A model generated the notes under the pieces. It was given only the letters and a program-made list of their open reading frames with translations, was not told where the DNA came from and did not search any database. Of a stretch of DNA of 64,000 bases, positions 1 to 11,300 are shown piece by piece. This DNA is from Tulasnella sp. 424 (taxonomy: Eukaryota > Basidiomycota > Agaricomycetes > Cantharellales > Tulasnellaceae). The DNA lies in the NCBI GenBank assembly GCA_019633425.1, contig WSUB01000005.1, forward strand, positions 496,001-560,000. Direction: 5' to 3'. Both the position numbers and the translations under genes were made by a program. The first letter of the stretch is position 1. Each line of letters starts with the position of its first letter.

Positions 1-2271
1 AAATGGCCTTGAGGATTTCGATTTGAGCATCAGAGGCATCCTGACGACCTGCTCGCTAGTCAGTAAAAGCCTCGAATCACAAACTCGAGCCAAGACTCAC
101 CTAAATAGAGAAGAGCCAAGCCCAAAGCCATGAACCGTGCCCATTTGTCGTTCAAGGCCTTCTCGTCGCGCTCCATGAAGGTTTGCAAGATGGTGCTCGC
201 GATCTCGCCATGACAGCTACCGACGAAGATAAAGCCAAGGGACAATGCCGCTAATGAGGCAATCTCCATCGATACATCCTCATCGGCAACAAGTGGCAGC
301 AACGACGGCACAAGGTCCTCTCGTTGGTGTCCGGCGTGGGCGAGACCAATCCTATCCCATTCTGTAAGCCTGTTGCTCTATGAGGGTAACTTGAGAACTG
401 AGGCTCACCCGACAATGGCATTCGTTCGTAACAGGCTGCTCTTGTTGGTCAGGTACTCGCCAAGGAGAGCATTGGCTGCATCCGAATCATTTCGGACTCC
501 AGAATGCATGATGCCTATCGCTAACAATGCTCCTGCCTGAGTGAATACGAAGCTTTAGTTTGTCATCCCAACATAACATCCGCAGAAGTCGCGCGATACC
601 TTGATGTTCTCCTCATTGGAATATGTATATTTGTCAACGTGACTGAGACCGCTATCGGTGTCCCAAAGCAAGCTCAGACCCAAGCTGGCGGACGCACTCA
701 TCATACCTGGCAAACTGAGTGAGAAATTGGAAATGCAAGGATTCAAGTTCTCGAGTTCTCTTACCATGATCTTTGTTCTTGTAGATCCAACTGCTTCCAT
801 CCTCGGCAGCAACCATCAATTTGTCGTTACCGAAACCAGCATTGACAAAAGCATTGACGAAGGTCCCAGCCAGATTTGCACGAGCTGAATCGACGTTCGC
901 TGATGCACCTCCTACACGTTGACGGGTGTCAGTAAGAACGGAGTTTCATTTGGAGTAGATACGTACGGGTGTTTTCTAGGTGGGTCTTGTAGATGTCTTC
1001 CAGTGACTTGGGCTCTTCAACGGATAGCTCCTTTCCGAATGCCCGGAAATGCTCCAACAATCCGGTATTGTACAGGATGTCCAACAAGTCTTGGTCAAGA
1101 TCCACCACTGGCCCATATTCCGCGCTGGTCTCTTCGGATCCATCGCCAACGGGCACACCTATCCATTGTAGCGGAACCTGGGCGCGTGCGAGGAGGAACG
1201 CCAGCTGCTTCGTCATCAGAGGGTTGGCTGGGGCATGGAAATCGGAGTAGACGAGTTTGGGGTCACCTAGCCTGATGGCAAGGGCCATTGCCTCGGGGAA
1301 TTTCAAGTGTTGGACGTAGATTGCGTGGGCAGTGCGAAGGAAAGCAACGTCGTCGGGAGGTGGAAGGAGTGGTACGCAAGCAACCATATACGTGCACACC
1401 CTTACGTATGTATCCTTGTCCACCAGATCTGCAATCTTCGCAACGCACTCGAGTTCTTCGAGTAGATCGACGGCGTCAGCTTCGGCGTTGTGGTGAATGA
1501 GGAAGGTCGCGCATTCAAGAGCGAGAGCCCGTAGTGTGGAGATGTCTTGCGACTTCTCCACTTTAAGAGCATATTCCTCTCCGAGTTCCGCTGCGAGGTG
1601 TCTGATATACTCATGTCCCCATAGGCCGGGGTCTGAAGGAGTTGAGGACGCCTCCTGCGACAATAACCGATAGCGGAGAGTTCCTCGAGGTTGGGTATCA
1701 GAATAGGTCATGGCAAGAACTGAAAGAATGTCGGCAAAAAGCGCCTATGGCCAGATAAGTGATTAGTAATATTCCAATCAAGGAGACGAGAGCTAACTTA
1801 CCTTGTCGTCCGAGTCGGGCCAGGACTTGTGAAGCTCTTGGAGTTCCAAGAAGTGTGGGCGGAGGAACTTCAAGGGCTTCGGTACGGAAGTCATAGATGA
1901 TGTTGAAGTTCGAATGAGAGTCCGGAGAGTCTCAAGTGCTGGCCGATAGAGAGCCTTGTTTGGTTCCTGGAGGTGGCGGACATCAGCAGTCAGGCATCAA
2001 ATAAGAGGATTGCTACGCACCCGCAATCGCTCCACAAGCATCTCAAGCTCGTTCTTTAGCTGTAGATCCTCTTCAGACTAGAAAGAATGAGTTAGACAAG
2101 GTATAAGGCGGGAAGTTCCCGAGAATGACATACCAGCTCTGGCGCCTCTTTCTCGTCATCCTTCTTAGTGTCTGCTTTGGCTGAATTCTCCTTCTCATCA
2201 GGTTTCTTCTGTGACTTTGGATCATCAGACCTGACCGGCGCTATGGTCGATTCTTGAGGTGCGCGAGCCAT
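1..2271 (-). CDS. RPN1: 26S proteasome regulatory subunit RPN1 (PSMD2), N-terminal part, cut by window edge
   Basis: Scaffold subunit of the 19S base that docks ubiquitin receptors and shuttle factors. Exons on the minus strand: 2271-2134, 2077-2021, 1966-1802, 1744-967, 911-765, 706-600, 536-409, 351-101, 48-1, giving about 606 residues of a protein that usually has 900-1000; the C-terminus lies off the left edge. Seen in the translation: a charged Lys/Asp/Glu-rich N-terminus, the stretches [23 protein letters not shown], [17 protein letters not shown], and [10 protein letters not shown], then alpha-helical proteasome/cyclosome-type repeats with [20 protein letters not shown] and [20 protein letters not shown]. 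All introns are short GT..AG and phases join cleanly. The start ATG at 2271 is the first in frame and gives the usual charged N-terminus. Divergent from the KH-domain gene, with 164 bp between the two start codons. Identity is certain; exact ends of single exons are inferred. Confidence 0.95.
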
Positions 2272-2435
2272 TTGGGAGACGAAGGTATAGTAGAGCGGTG
2301 TAGGGCGAGTACGCGTTGAATTACGCGTCGTCTTTAAGGTCCAAATTCGAACCCCACGGTGAACTCGATGAGTGACAACAAGTACAAACAACACCTGTCC
2401 AGAACGAAATTCCAACCACCTACCGTTGAACGCCT
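2272..2435. promoter_or_regulatory. Shared divergent promoter between RPN1 and the KH-domain gene
   Basis: Only 164 bp separate the two start codons, so both 5' UTRs and both core promoters must lie here or extend into each other's first exon. No TATA box is evident. The call rests on gene arrangement alone. Confidence 0.5.
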
Positions 2436-4023
2436 ATGGACCAACGAAGTCTTCCCAAACGCAAGCGGGACCACCCTGGAGACGATGATGAATCTCCTCA
2501 AAAAGTTCCCAAATTTGAAGAAGGAGGAAAAGCTGTGACAGATGCCGCTGCCGCTGCGGTAGGTGTTCACTGTGCTCTCAGGTGGTCATGGGGTTCACGA
2601 ACTGTTGCGCCCGTAATATAGGCAGCAATAGCTGCCAAGATTGCAGCTCAGTTTGCAGGAACTGGTAGCGGGGGAAGCGCTCCTGGAGGGAGCGCAGCAA
2701 AGGATCCTCACGATGCTGAATTCACCCACGACATCGAGATCAACGACGTCAGGAATCGGTATATGCTCACCAAAGGGGCTACGCAGCAACAGGTAGGACT
2801 CTCCCAGTATCGTGGGTATTGGACTGGTTGAATTGACGAATTTCCTTAGATACTTCAAGAGACTGGGGCTTCCGTGACCACCAAAGGCATCTGGTACCCC
2901 GACAAGTCTAAGGCTACCGAAAAGGATCCGCCGCTGTACCTCCATATATCGGCTACCACACAAGAGATTTTGGACGCCGCTATCAAGAAGGTCGAAGAAC
3001 TGATCAATTCCGAGTTGGCACTTACGGAAGGGGGACGAAGGCGGGAGGAAGAACGACCTCGAGAACGCGTATGGCGAAAAATAAGATCTGGCTTCAATAA
3101 GCCGTTACTGACAAGTTATCGTCTCATTTAGCGGAAATGGCCCGATGAAAAGATCTTTATCAATCTGGATACTTTGCGAAACTTCAATGTTCGAGCTAAA
3201 GTCGTCGGGCCGCAGGTTGGTCTTTTCCTAGGGCGACTAACGAGCACGTCGCTCACGAACACTGTTTTAAGGGAATGTTTGTCAAACATATCCAATCCGA
3301 GACTGGCACTCGAGTACAAATCAAAGGTCAAGGCTCTGGTTTCTTCGATTCGGAGACCGGGAGGGAGTCCGACGAACCCATGCATATCCACATCACCGGC
3401 CCTGAGGAGCACCAAATCGATCGTGCAAAGATCCTTACCGACGATCTCCTGGAAGTTGTCCGAGCCGAACATGCTAAAGCTAAAGCGGCCGCCTTTCAGC
3501 AGCAGATGGGAGCACATCAAGCTCAGATGTATGGTGCCTATGGCGCCTATGGTGTAAGTTAGACCATCGGTCGATACGTACAAGAGCTGACGTTACTCTC
3601 AGGCTCAAGCTCAAGCTTGGGGTGCTCAAGCTCCTCCACCTCCTGGGGACGCACCACCTCCGCCACCACCTTCCGACGCTCCCCCTCCGCCTCCTCCATC
3701 CGACGGTGCACCACCCCCACCTCCACCTACTGATGGGTCTCATGGTATTGGTCCTTCACCCCAGACCGGTCACGACGCATTCGCCCAATACTGGTGAGTC
3801 CTCTGAAGTAGACATGTGGCTACTCCAACTCAGCCGTACATGAATTATCCTCAGGGCATCTCAAGGCTACGATGTTGAGTCGGAACAGTTCAAACAATGG
3901 ATGGCCGGCCAGCAGCAGCTGTACGCTCAATATTACGCCGCCCCAGGAGGACAACCTGCCGCTCCGACCGATGCTCCTCCTCCTCCTCCCTCTGAGGCTC
4001 CTCCTCCACCTCCTCCAGCTTGA
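2436..4023 (+). CDS. KH-domain RNA-binding protein, KHDC4/BLOM7-like
   Basis: Probable pre-mRNA splicing-associated RNA-binding protein in the nucleus. Seven exons: 2436-2558, 2622-2792, 2850-3068, 3132-3215, 3272-3553, 3603-3793, 3855-4023, total 412 residues. The N-terminus carries a basic nuclear-localisation-like segment (LPKRKRDH). A first KH-like unit follows with IEINDVRNRYMLTKGATQQQ and PLYLHISATTQEILDAA. The second KH unit has INLDTLRNFNVRAKVVGPQ and GMFVKHIQSETGTRVQIKG, with the G-x-x-G-like turn of the family. The C-terminus is a long proline-rich tail of repeated PPPPPPSD units ending in PPPPPPA, a likely ligand for SH3/WW/GYF domains. The tandem layout and these motifs match human KHDC4. 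Four GT..AG introns are 49-63 nt. Divergent from RPN1. Confidence 0.88.
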
Positions 4024-5417
4024 TATGCGGGCTCTCCGTAATACCATCAATGTAGAGGGGTTGTAGGTTTGTCGCTAAAGACGGTAACCTTGTCTAAAAG
4101 CGTAATCGTAGCGTTCTGTCTGCTCAACTGAACTACATCTTGCTGGCTGATGCCTCGCTACTGACTGTGACAATCCAATTTTTTCTTTTGCTTTTGCGCG
4201 ACCAACCCTCTATCCCCTTCCCTCGCCTTGACAGCGAACCTCGATCGAACCCACCATCCCTCCTAACCTGACTGCCTCAACAGGATTCGCCATGAAGCAT
4301 GCATCGGCGGTGAGATCGTATCTATTAAGTAGCATCATTGTGAAGCTCATAGAAGTAAAACCTGGCAGAAGCGTCCATGATCAACAACAAACCACCCAAG
4401 ATTTAACCAGCCAACGCCGGTAGTGTGCATCGGGGTTTTCACATTGATCCTAGCGATCATCGCTGCAGGTGGGCACCCCGAGGACCTAGGATTTGACAAG
4501 TCTTGTACAGCCTGCTATCAGCGATTTTGTCACTCTATTTGGGCCGTACTACGGATCTCCCGTTGACTGTCCTTTGCTGAATCCACTCAAACCGCAAAAC
4601 GAGCGCCACTTGAACCGGTCAACCCCTTCTCTCACCCTTGATAAAGCAGTATCCGCCCCGTGAGGAGCTGATCCTCGGCCTAGGTTTAGCTGTAGGCTGG
4701 ATCAGTGTTGATAATGACAGCACTACCTCACTGCGCGACCTATACTGGAAGCTATGTCAACCACGTAACTTTAACCGGAGCTTTCTACGCATGCAATCCT
4801 GATTCAGAGCATAGTCCCTAGGGCTAGATCCACGGAACAGGCACTGAATTCACATATACCCGCTTCTCATCTCTTCACCGGACATTCATGGATACTCCAA
4901 CCCTGAGGCCAAACCGATTTGTCACATTCGAGATTTAGCGTTCAAACAGCAATCGTCAACAAGTTGCGATGGAAGACCGACCGCGCCCGCCCAGGCCTTC
5001 TCGGAAGTCCTTCGAGTTTTTAAGTCGCTTTCCCGATATATTGCAGGGATCTCCTCTTCTGGAATGCCTCTACTTGGGCGGTCCCCACGGAAAGGCAGGA
5101 GCAATGGCACTCCTCCCGTTAATATAGTCAAGCGCCCTCGCGCTTGGAATAATTTTTGGGAGAATCTCGCCCTACAATCGCGACGCACAGCGAATCGTGA
5201 ATGTATTACAAGGCTTATTCGTCTTAGTCGGATACTCTGGTCCGTGCTCTTTTTTCGGGAATCGGGGCTGTCATTCGCGCGGTCGAGTTCCAGGACGGAC
5301 CCGTTGTATCAAGAGTCCGGAGATTCGGACCTAGATATTCGATTAGCGTAGATATCTATTCAACGAGTTTAGACTGCAGCAAGGTCACTACATCTGTAAA
5401 TGATACCGATTCAACTT
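4024..5417. other. Intergenic stretch, 1.4 kb
   Basis: Lies between two convergent genes. Apart from the possible small spliced gene at 4292-4496, with a pyrimidine-rich stretch and CTGACTGCCTCAACAG just upstream, no reading frame or RNA gene can be supported. It contains no obvious repeat. Confidence 0.5.
4292..4496 (+). CDS. Possible small spliced protein, 51 residues, unrecognised
   Basis: The ATG at 4292 has a good context (cgcc before it) and lies behind a CT-rich promoter-like stretch. An open frame of 43 codons runs to a TAG that is itself the start of a well-formed 49-nt intron (GTAGTG..CTGCAG, 4420-4468). Joining the exons gives RRWAPRGPRI and a stop at 4496. The N-terminus MKHASAVRSYLLSSIIVKL is amphipathic and hydrophobic with basic residues, as in mitochondrial targeting or a short membrane anchor. 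I do not recognise the protein. A chance frame is quite possible. Confidence 0.25.
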
Positions 5418-6239
5418 TTAGTCCTGTATATCTGGAACCAAGGCCATCAGACTGAAGTTTTGATTGGCGCCATCCTCTCCAAAGATGAATCCTCGCAGGA
5501 CATCCAAAACTTTTTCCTCCTTTAAATCTTCACCTTCCGCAAGAGTTATCCCGAGGTCCACCGGCCCCTTCCTGTCTCCATCCAATTGGTAAAGGTGACC
5601 GTTCTTGCTTGACCTGACAAAGCATATGTAGTGGTAATCTACTTCATCTTCCGGGTTTTCAGGAACTGCCGAATCGCCCTTTCGAGCGGCTGCAGCGTGC
5701 GCGCGTTCTAGATCCTCTGAGTCCTCCAAGGAGAGAGCACGAGATTTGGGTGTAAGCGGCTCGGCTTTCCGGAGGATTTCTGCTAACGTCGAGTCTGATC
5801 CTGGAAAGCGGAAATGAGAAGAATATCTGATCTCTCGTGCTCTGTGAGACTTACTGATAGTAGATCTTGCTTCGCCGTTCGATACGGCATGAAGGATGCC
5901 GTACAAACCACAAGCATTGTAGATGGTTTGTCTGAACCACATTATCTCTTCATCTGGACCCGAGCCTCGGTACTCCTTTCGACGATTCTCATCGGCTTCT
6001 TTCTCCTTATGATACTTCTCCGATGTAGGAAACACCAGGACAAAGGCGAGGACCGGCCGTGGGATGATGGCTAGAAGGTCGGGTTCATCGAGAGAAAGGA
6101 CATCGGTGAAGGCGAGGCTTTTGGGAAGACCAAGCTGGTGGGCTAATTCCGTGAAGACCGTTGGATTGGACTCCAAAGGAATGAATGCCTTTCGATGCTC
6201 GTACCCACGGTCCACTGGTTTGCGAACTTCTGTACTCAT
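5418..6239 (-). CDS. Ubiquitin carboxyl-terminal hydrolase, UCH family (UCHL1/UCHL3/YUH1 type)
   Basis: Cysteine protease (peptidase family C12) that trims small adducts from the ubiquitin or NEDD8 C-terminus. The catalytic set is visible: Q104 and C110 in QTIYNACGLYGILHAV, the general-base His in DYHYICFVRS and the Asp in LYQLDGD (about 185 and 202 after splicing). The N-terminal FIPLESNPTVFTELAHQLG is the family's opening strand-helix. The frame is open over 273 codons, but positions 5801-5854 form a good 54-nt intron (GTAAGT..TTTCCAG) with no stop and a multiple of three. Removing it deletes 18 residues that have no counterpart in the family and leaves 255 residues, close to the usual 220-250. 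The spliced form is therefore the likely enzyme. The start at 6239 places the conserved motif about 18 residues in. Confidence 0.93.
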   Translation of the reverse strand: MSTEVRKPVDRGYEHRKAFIPLESNPTVFTELAHQLGLPKSLAFTDVLSLDEPDLLAIIPRPVLAFVLVFPTSEKYHKEKEADENRRKEYRGSGPDEEIMWFRQTIYNACGLYGILHAVSNGEARSTISKSHRAREIRYSSHFRFPGSDSTLAEILRKAEPLTPKSRALSLEDSEDLERAHAAAARKGDSAVPENPEDEVDYHYICFVRSSKNGHLYQLDGDRKGPVDLGITLAEGEDLKEEKVLDVLRGFIFGEDGANQNFSLMALVPDIQD

Positions 6240-8346
6240 GGGGGAGAGGTGGGTCTGTCGACTGAAGCGGCTATCGATGTGGTGCTGAATCGATCCACGA
6301 CATCGGTGTTCTCCGCGACCGGCAACCTTTTAGGTCTCCGTTATAGAAGGCAAAGGGGATGCAAGGGTCCTTCCCTCTTGTCTACAGGACTCGGAACGTG
6401 GTGGTAGAAATACTGTGACCACGAGCGATTGGTTCATGCAGCCAGGTTACCTATCTAGATCCTGCGGTTGTCCCCAGGGGCCGGGCTGGCAAGGGGCTTG
6501 TAAGGCGGGAAGATCCATGTAAGCAACCGGATCCTGCAAGTCTGTCGGAATGAGAAGCATGATAGTGCCGATGTTGTCCATCCCTCTCAAATTAGTTCAA
6601 TCCGTGATTCAGGACTGGTACACGGGACATGCCGTGATTCACTGCATCACCTAGAGTTCATCTTCTTGTATGACAGGAAAATCTGTGAGAGAGGTCCAGA
6701 GCAGCTTTAAAAAATGAGGTTTTAGTGACACAGAGGTCATACACGATGCAGCCAGACGACTTTCGATGGCGTGTTCGGAGAATCAGGGTGTCGAGATCAA
6801 ACGGTTGGCTTACGTTCATATCAAGCCCGCTGCGCCGGTCGTCGAACACCCAAAAAGGAACTCTCTTCAATTACACGAGGGAGATGCCCTGGGAACACAG
6901 GTCTACCTTTAGGTCTGAGGTGGTTGTCATCAGTTCAGCCACTGTGGTGCTGCGTGCTACACACCAACCAATGCTTCTGGTTTGAAGCACGTACAGTCGC
7001 AGCTGGAGCTATTTCCCAGAGTTTCTGCAATTGGCCCCGTCGATAGGTAAAAGATGGCGATAGTCATGGAGTATATGTTCTCTCGTAAAGGCCATTTCAT
7101 TCCAATCTGCTTCATAACATTCAAAATATTGGTCAAATTCATATACCACTCCAGCGGCCTTCGTCAATATCGATGTCACTGCTTCATTATCTTCTTTGGG
7201 AAGTTTGGGTTTCCATACGACGTGGAGAAGTGAAAGACCTGAAACTCTTGGAGTTCAAAGCATTTCCAGGTCCTCGAAATCGGGTCATCTGATCGTATGT
7301 CGTGCCGCAAATCGGCGTTACGAGCCGGGATAAATCTTGTAACTCTCGGGGCTCGCTCCGACGAAACCGCAACGTACGAACGCTGCATCTGTTGTGCGGC
7401 TGTGGCAGCTTGCTTAAACCGCAAAGAGCACGTTTGGGGCCTGGTTGACAACACTTGATAAAAGGCTAAAACAAACAAACGTGCTAAGGGATCCTAAAGC
7501 ATTTGAATAGCTTGGAGGTCTCATTCGTTCCAAGTGACCACGTCGTTTGTGGCGTCTTCGGAAGCATGGTCTTTCTTCCGGTGGGCTGCGAGTCGATCTC
7601 GAGAAGGATAAATGCGGTTGCAGTCTATTAAAAAATTAAAAAAAATAACCAATCAGTCATTACGGCCAATTGCGGGGGCATATCCATCCGGGGACGCCTA
7701 AAGGCCACGGCCTGGTTAGGTTTCAAACTTACTGTCGAGGGTGCAGATGAAGATGGCCGTTCTGGCACGGCGAAAAGGCCATACCGAAGGTTTAACAGCG
7801 GTCAATTTCTAACGTAAGGAGAGGTAAAGAGGCTATGAGCCTATTATCTTACTCATTTGGGCTCGTTATCCGGCCGACAAAGTCTTGTTGTAAAGTCTCC
7901 GCAGTGCTCGTGGCTAGAGACGTTGCAAAGACGGGTTCTTTTTTTGAGTTTGACAGTTTCATGGTGGAGCAAGTACAAGTCCCTCACCATCAGGAACTGC
8001 AGGGCGTGTAGGCAAGCTGGACGGCAGTTTGAGGCCCGAAGACATCGATCAGGTGGTGGTGGTAGAGTTCACCCCTTGAACAAGGGTCTCGCGCGGACTG
8101 TGAGCGAGGGGGCCGATAAGCAAGGGTATAAATTCCCATGAAATTCAATTACATAGACGTCACAAACGAGCAAAAAAAGGTGATAGAGGTAAGAGGAAAG
8201 GGCTGGGGGTAGTAGAGTTGACAAAAGAGATTTGGGCAGGGGGAGGGGTAAGCAAGTAGACATAATAAAAAGAGGGTGGTAATGTTCCTCCGAGCTATCA
8301 TACACAACACCAAGACCTTGAAGCTGACGCTGCACTTTCTCCCATC
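6240..8346. other. Intergenic stretch, 2.1 kb, with a possible gene relic
   Basis: Upstream of the UCH gene and downstream of the zinc-cluster gene. The part at 8060-8346 is AG-rich and probably 3' UTR of the zinc-cluster gene. The middle holds the minus-strand fragments described at 6655-7480. Nothing else can be supported. Confidence 0.4.
6655..7480 (-). pseudogene. Possible decayed protein gene, unrecognised
   Basis: Several minus-strand stretches read like protein but sit in different frames and are separated by stops. One has KEDNEAVTSILTKAAG followed by EFDQYFECYEADWNEM. Another near 6660-6870 has RVPFWVFDDRRSGLDMN and QPFDLDTLILRTR. Introns that would join all of them into one frame were not found. 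The family was not recognised. This may be the remains of an F-box-like or similar gene, or chance. Confidence 0.2.
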
Positions 8347-11300
8347 CTACCAGATCTCAGGCACCATGCGCTGTTCATCGAGAGTCGGTGGGATGAGGAA
8401 TGCTTCGAGTCCTTGCTGGGATAGGGCCAAGTCGCCCAGGTTGGACTCGTCAAGCCAGACTGGAATGTGGTGGCCCCCCGGCATAGTCTCCATCTCCCGA
8501 ACAAACTGATCCAGCTGTTCAATGCTCATGGCGGGTGGTATTCCTCCCCATTGATTCATCATCATTGGCGCACCTCCGGGCGTTATCACGGGGGGCGGCT
8601 GCATGGCAATTGGCGGAGCGGTTGGTGTCGTGCTTGAGCGAGGGATTCCTGCTGCAGATGCGGCGTTGGATCCGGAGTCAGAGTCGCGGCCAGATCTCAT
8701 GCGACGCCTCGCAGACCGAAGCATCAACTTCAAGGTGCGAGCGAATCGCGTTGCAGGTACTGTGACAAACTACAGTCAGCTAACTCGACTCGCTTGCTCC
8801 AGGTGGTCAAACATGCACGCACTCAACGATAAGATCTCCACAAGCTCGTCAACGTCATTCAAGATCGAAGGTAAGTCGCTGTCTTCAGGGCTACACGAGA
8901 CAATGAGTTCTAGAATACGAGGAGCTTGAGAAACGTTCACTTACAACAACCGCGCCAGCCTCATGAGGAAGGAAGCCGTAAACGTAGCGCTACGAGTAAC
9001 GCGTAAGCAGTCTGAAACGTCCGTCAAGGAAGGACTGTAACGTACCTCAGATGTGTATATTGGACAGCGTACTTCATGCCCTCCCGGTAGCTAGGACTCC
9101 TAAGACAGACGTGTAACGCCGATCTCGCAACATTCATCGATCTAATCGCCAGCTCCCTTTGCTCCGGCTTGATCTTTGCTACGTCATCGGGTCCCCTGAT
9201 CGTTCTCAACACGATCGCATTGTGGTACAGCTCCGCGAACGCCACCTGAGCCTCCAAACTTTGGCGGTGGAACGCCGCAGCTTCGTACCGTTTGGAAAAG
9301 TTGTTCGACCAGATGTGAAGCCATCCTTCAAAGTTGACGCGGGCTTGAGCCAGTGAGCGGAAGGTGCCTTCGTCAATAGCGGCGTTGTCCGTTGGGCAGA
9401 TCGCGTTTTGAGTTCGTTCGCGAATGATCATGAGCTCGACCATGGAGACGAGTCGCATGTCATCAGGGATAGCAAGAGGGTGCGTCAAGAGCAAGCGGCA
9501 CTCGTGAACCGATTCGTCTTCCTTGAGGACGGCTGGTCGTCCAGTGCCAAAGGACAGCCTAAGACAGGGACGTTCAGCAGACATTCCCATGTCGCGCGCC
9601 CAAAGAAAAGAACGTACTGGTGCTCGTAGAGATAAAGACAGAACCATATCCGCGCAGATACGACCAATTCTCGCTCCTCAGGCGACGTTCCAGACTTGCC
9701 AGCATGCATCCTCTTCAACAACCTTGGCCAGGCCTTGTGCATTCCTAAAAGGAAGTTCGTAATGATCATCAGCCCCTTCTCCTCGAATGCCTGGGTCATA
9801 AGCGAGCGATCGACGAACCTAACTCTAAAGCCATTCTCGTCGCATGCCCGCAAGTCAACCACCCGGAATCCCTGGGGCCCGCGCCCCAACCAGCGACCAT
9901 AATCATCGCCTGCACGGCCTCTTGCCTCACGACGGGGGCGAAAAGGGTAGCGCAAGTGATTTCGTGAACCTCCTTCAAGCATTTCTTGTACGTGTCACTG
10001 GGAGGCCCCCCGCCGTCCCGGACCTTGGCGGCGACCATGCAGATAGCGTCGACACAGAACGGACTCCTCTTGTGCAGAGCATCGTACGTGTCGGTCGCAA
10101 CGTCGAACACGGGCAAGAACATCGAGCATCCCGTGAAGAATCTAGGTTCATCCCCCGAAGCAAGTAATCGTCAGTTCATCCCGCATCCAACGAAAGCCGA
10201 CCTCGAGAGAGAGAAAAGCGTACATGGTAAACAACTCCTTGGCCTCCTCCTCCGTAATGATACCTTTCGTAACCACGTCTGGAACCGCTCTCGCGGGGGT
10301 CTCATTCGCATCCGCTTGTCTCAAAATATCGGTCCTCCTTCTCTTTGCGGGTCGGGAATCTGGGGAATCACCGTATCCGGAACCAAGTTTACCCGATCCC
10401 CGTTTCCCGCCGATCCCTGGTCGTCCGTCCCGAGTTCCGACCTGATTAGATGAAGATGCTCCCCCTCCATAAGAAGAATTGTGTCCATCGTCATGATGTC
10501 CTGCTCGGGACGGTGAACCGGACCGAGTGGGAGGGTCTGACTCCCCACCGTTCTCCTGGATACCCAATTTGACCCCAATAACAGCAGGAGGTGCAAGGAA
10601 CGAAATGAAAAACAAGGGAAAGAAAAAATTCCATCAGCCATGCTAATCTCGCGGAAAAAAGAACCTTAAAACGCAAAGCACTGCAGGACTAACCTCTGCT
10701 ACTCTTTCAGCGACGTCAGCCAAGCCTCTGATAGCCACAAACGGCGCGATCATGCCATGCGTGGGCAGCTCGCTCGGTCCAGTTTCATCGTCGCTCGAAT
10801 CTGCACTCGTGACGTTACTTGAGCTCAAAGGGTCGTTGGATCCATGCTTGTCGTGGTAAGGACCCGCAGCATAGTGCGAAATGCCCGAATGGTGAGACTG
10901 AACAGGCGAGTACCCAGGATGAGTCGCGTGGTGTGGGGCTGGCGGGTAAACGTTGTTCGGTCCATTGCTATACGCGGATGTGGGCGAGGTCGAAGCCGGC
11001 ATTCCTTTTCGAGGGGACAACGGTCCTACGAAAGACGTACGTCCAGCTGGAATGTTCACCGGTGGAGGGCCTTGTCGATTCGGTACGTCAAGCGCCGAGA
11101 ATGGCGGGAGTGAAGTTGGAGGTGGCATGGGGTTAACTGGGGAATGCACTTGTTGATGTGGACCGTATGGCGGCTGAGCAGGATGGTGAGGATGTGGTGG
11201 GTAAGGAGGTTGCTGCGGTGGTTCACCAGGACGATGGTGATCGGCATAATGTCCGTCGGAGTTACTCCGATAGAGCTCTTGTTGTTGAGGGTGCATTCCA

